Below, one piece after another: positions 5,272 to 6,065 of a stretch of DNA of 6,065 nucleotides. This DNA comes from Actinomycetota bacterium. GTDB lineage: Bacteria; Actinomycetota; Actinomycetes; Nanopelagicales; Nanopelagicaceae. A model generated the notes under the pieces. The model did no database searches. It saw only the letters and a list, made by a program, of their open reading frames with translations, and was not told where the DNA came from. The position numbers were made by a program, and so were the translations under genes. The first letter of the stretch is position 1. Every line of letters begins with the position of its first letter. The stretch spans positions 1-6,065 of the forward strand of contig WLCS01000067.1 in the NCBI GenBank assembly GCA_009705185.1, written 5' to 3'.

Positions 5272-6065
5272 TCTGCTTCTCTCTAAATCACGTATCGCAG
5301 TTCTCTTCACAATTATTTTAGGCGTGCTTTTCCTTTTCGCCTGCCAACTAGTTCGTGTGCAGGTAATTCAAGCGAATTCATATCAGGCCAAAGCTGCAAA
5401 TGAAATGCAGTCGACTCGTGTTATTCCAGCTCCTCGTGGTGACATCACTGATGTCAATGGAATTTCATTTGCGCGCAGCGTCTCTGCCATCAACATTGTT
5501 GTGGACCAAACCCAAATTACAGATCCTGCTCGCGTGGCAGCATTTGTTGCACCGATTCTTGATTTACCAGAATCGGATATCCAAACCAGCATTACCGGAA
5601 CACGTAAATATGCAATCGTCATGCGAAATGCTCGCCCAGCAATGTGGGATCAGCTCACGAAAGCGCTTTATGACTACAACAAAGTCTTAGAGAATAAAGA
5701 TCTAGATAAGCGAATTATTGGCTTCTTCCCAGAGCGCGTATTTATTCGCGAATATCCATCTGGTGAGTTGATTTCTTCTCTTATTGGTTTTGTCCGTTCT
5801 GATGGAGTCGGAGCTTCTGGACTTGAATCTGGTCTGAATTCAACAATTACAGGTACTGAAGGACGTTATTCGTATGCTCGTGGATATGGCGCGGAGATTC
5901 CTGGCTCACAGCAAGAACTTGTAGCCGCTAAAGCAGGAACAAATATTCGTTTAACAATTAACCGCGATGTTCAATGGGTAGCAGCTGAAGCAATTGCAAA
6001 GGCAGTCAAAGATTCTGCGGCATCGAGTGGAACAGTAATCGTGATGGACCCTAAGACTGGCGCGA
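5264..6065 (+). CDS. ftsI: Septal peptidoglycan transpeptidase FtsI/PbpB (3' partial)
   Basis: First 267 codons of a class B penicillin-binding protein, the transpeptidase that crosslinks septal peptidoglycan with FtsW; the frame stays open to the window end. An in-frame stop at 5258 makes GTG 5264 the first possible start; AGG at 5255-5257 precedes it. The start lies inside the ftsL 3' end (8-base overlap), indicating coupled translation. Visible: a short cytoplasmic N-terminus, one membrane span at about 11-29, the class B pedestal motif APRGDITDVNG (56-66), ASGLESGLNSTITG (184-197) matching the conserved GxxGLE block, and TVIVMDPKTGA (257-267), where the transpeptidase domain begins. The catalytic SxxK, SxN and KTG boxes lie beyond the window, so activity cannot be judged. 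Placement right after ftsL favours the division enzyme over an elongation PBP. Confidence 0.93.
   Translation, partial: MGNLLLSKSRIAVLFTIILGVLFLFACQLVRVQVIQANSYQAKAANEMQSTRVIPAPRGDITDVNGISFARSVSAINIVVDQTQITDPARVAAFVAPILDLPESDIQTSITGTRKYAIVMRNARPAMWDQLTKALYDYNKVLENKDLDKRIIGFFPERVFIREYPSGELISSLIGFVRSDGVGASGLESGLNSTITGTEGRYSYARGYGAEIPGSQQELVAAKAGTNIRLTINRDVQWVAAEAIAKAVKDSAASSGTVIVMDPKTGA

Overview
The window is chromosomal DNA from an actinobacterium with modest G+C (mid-to-high 40s per cent by eye, low for the phylum). The gene order polymerase IV – DUF3040 protein – mraZ – rsmH – ftsL – ftsI is an actinobacterial arrangement, and an apparent actinobacterial 'mraW' leader RNA lies upstream of rsmH. 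Low G+C plus very tight gene packing suggests a streamlined aquatic lineage such as freshwater acI/Nanopelagicales. That placement is inference; no phylogenetic marker was compared.

Left part (1-2666): a DNA-damage-tolerance pair on the + strand. It holds the C-terminal half of a DnaE2-type error-prone replicative polymerase (5' end outside the window) and a complete Y-family DNA polymerase IV (DinB), joined by a 4-base ATGA overlap. No ImuB-like gene is present here, although such a partner often accompanies dnaE2.

Middle (2667-3276): a short DUF3040 membrane protein gene, possibly with a leaderless start, followed by a clear intrinsic terminator. A G-rich region of about 150 bases then leads into mraZ. 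It carries eight TGGGN-like boxes at near 10-bp spacing, which I read as MraZ operators, and a nested inverted repeat before the mraZ ribosome binding site.

Right part (3277-6065): the start of the division and cell wall (dcw) cluster: mraZ, rsmH, an FtsL-like gene and the 5' portion of ftsI/pbpB. rsmH-ftsL and ftsL-ftsI overlap by 1 and 8 bases, implying translational coupling. The only sizeable gap, 205 bases between mraZ and rsmH, holds a strongly folded RNA that fits the actinobacterial mraW RNA motif. Its apical loop is complementary to the rsmH Shine-Dalgarno sequence over 7 bases, suggesting control of RsmH and downstream division-protein translation. A second long hairpin covers the mraZ stop codon.

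The genes form two functional blocks, mutagenic repair synthesis and septal cell wall synthesis with its control. The most interesting content is the regulatory layer around mraZ and rsmH, not a new protein system. All confident genes are on the + strand; no mobile element, CRISPR array, tRNA or rRNA was seen.
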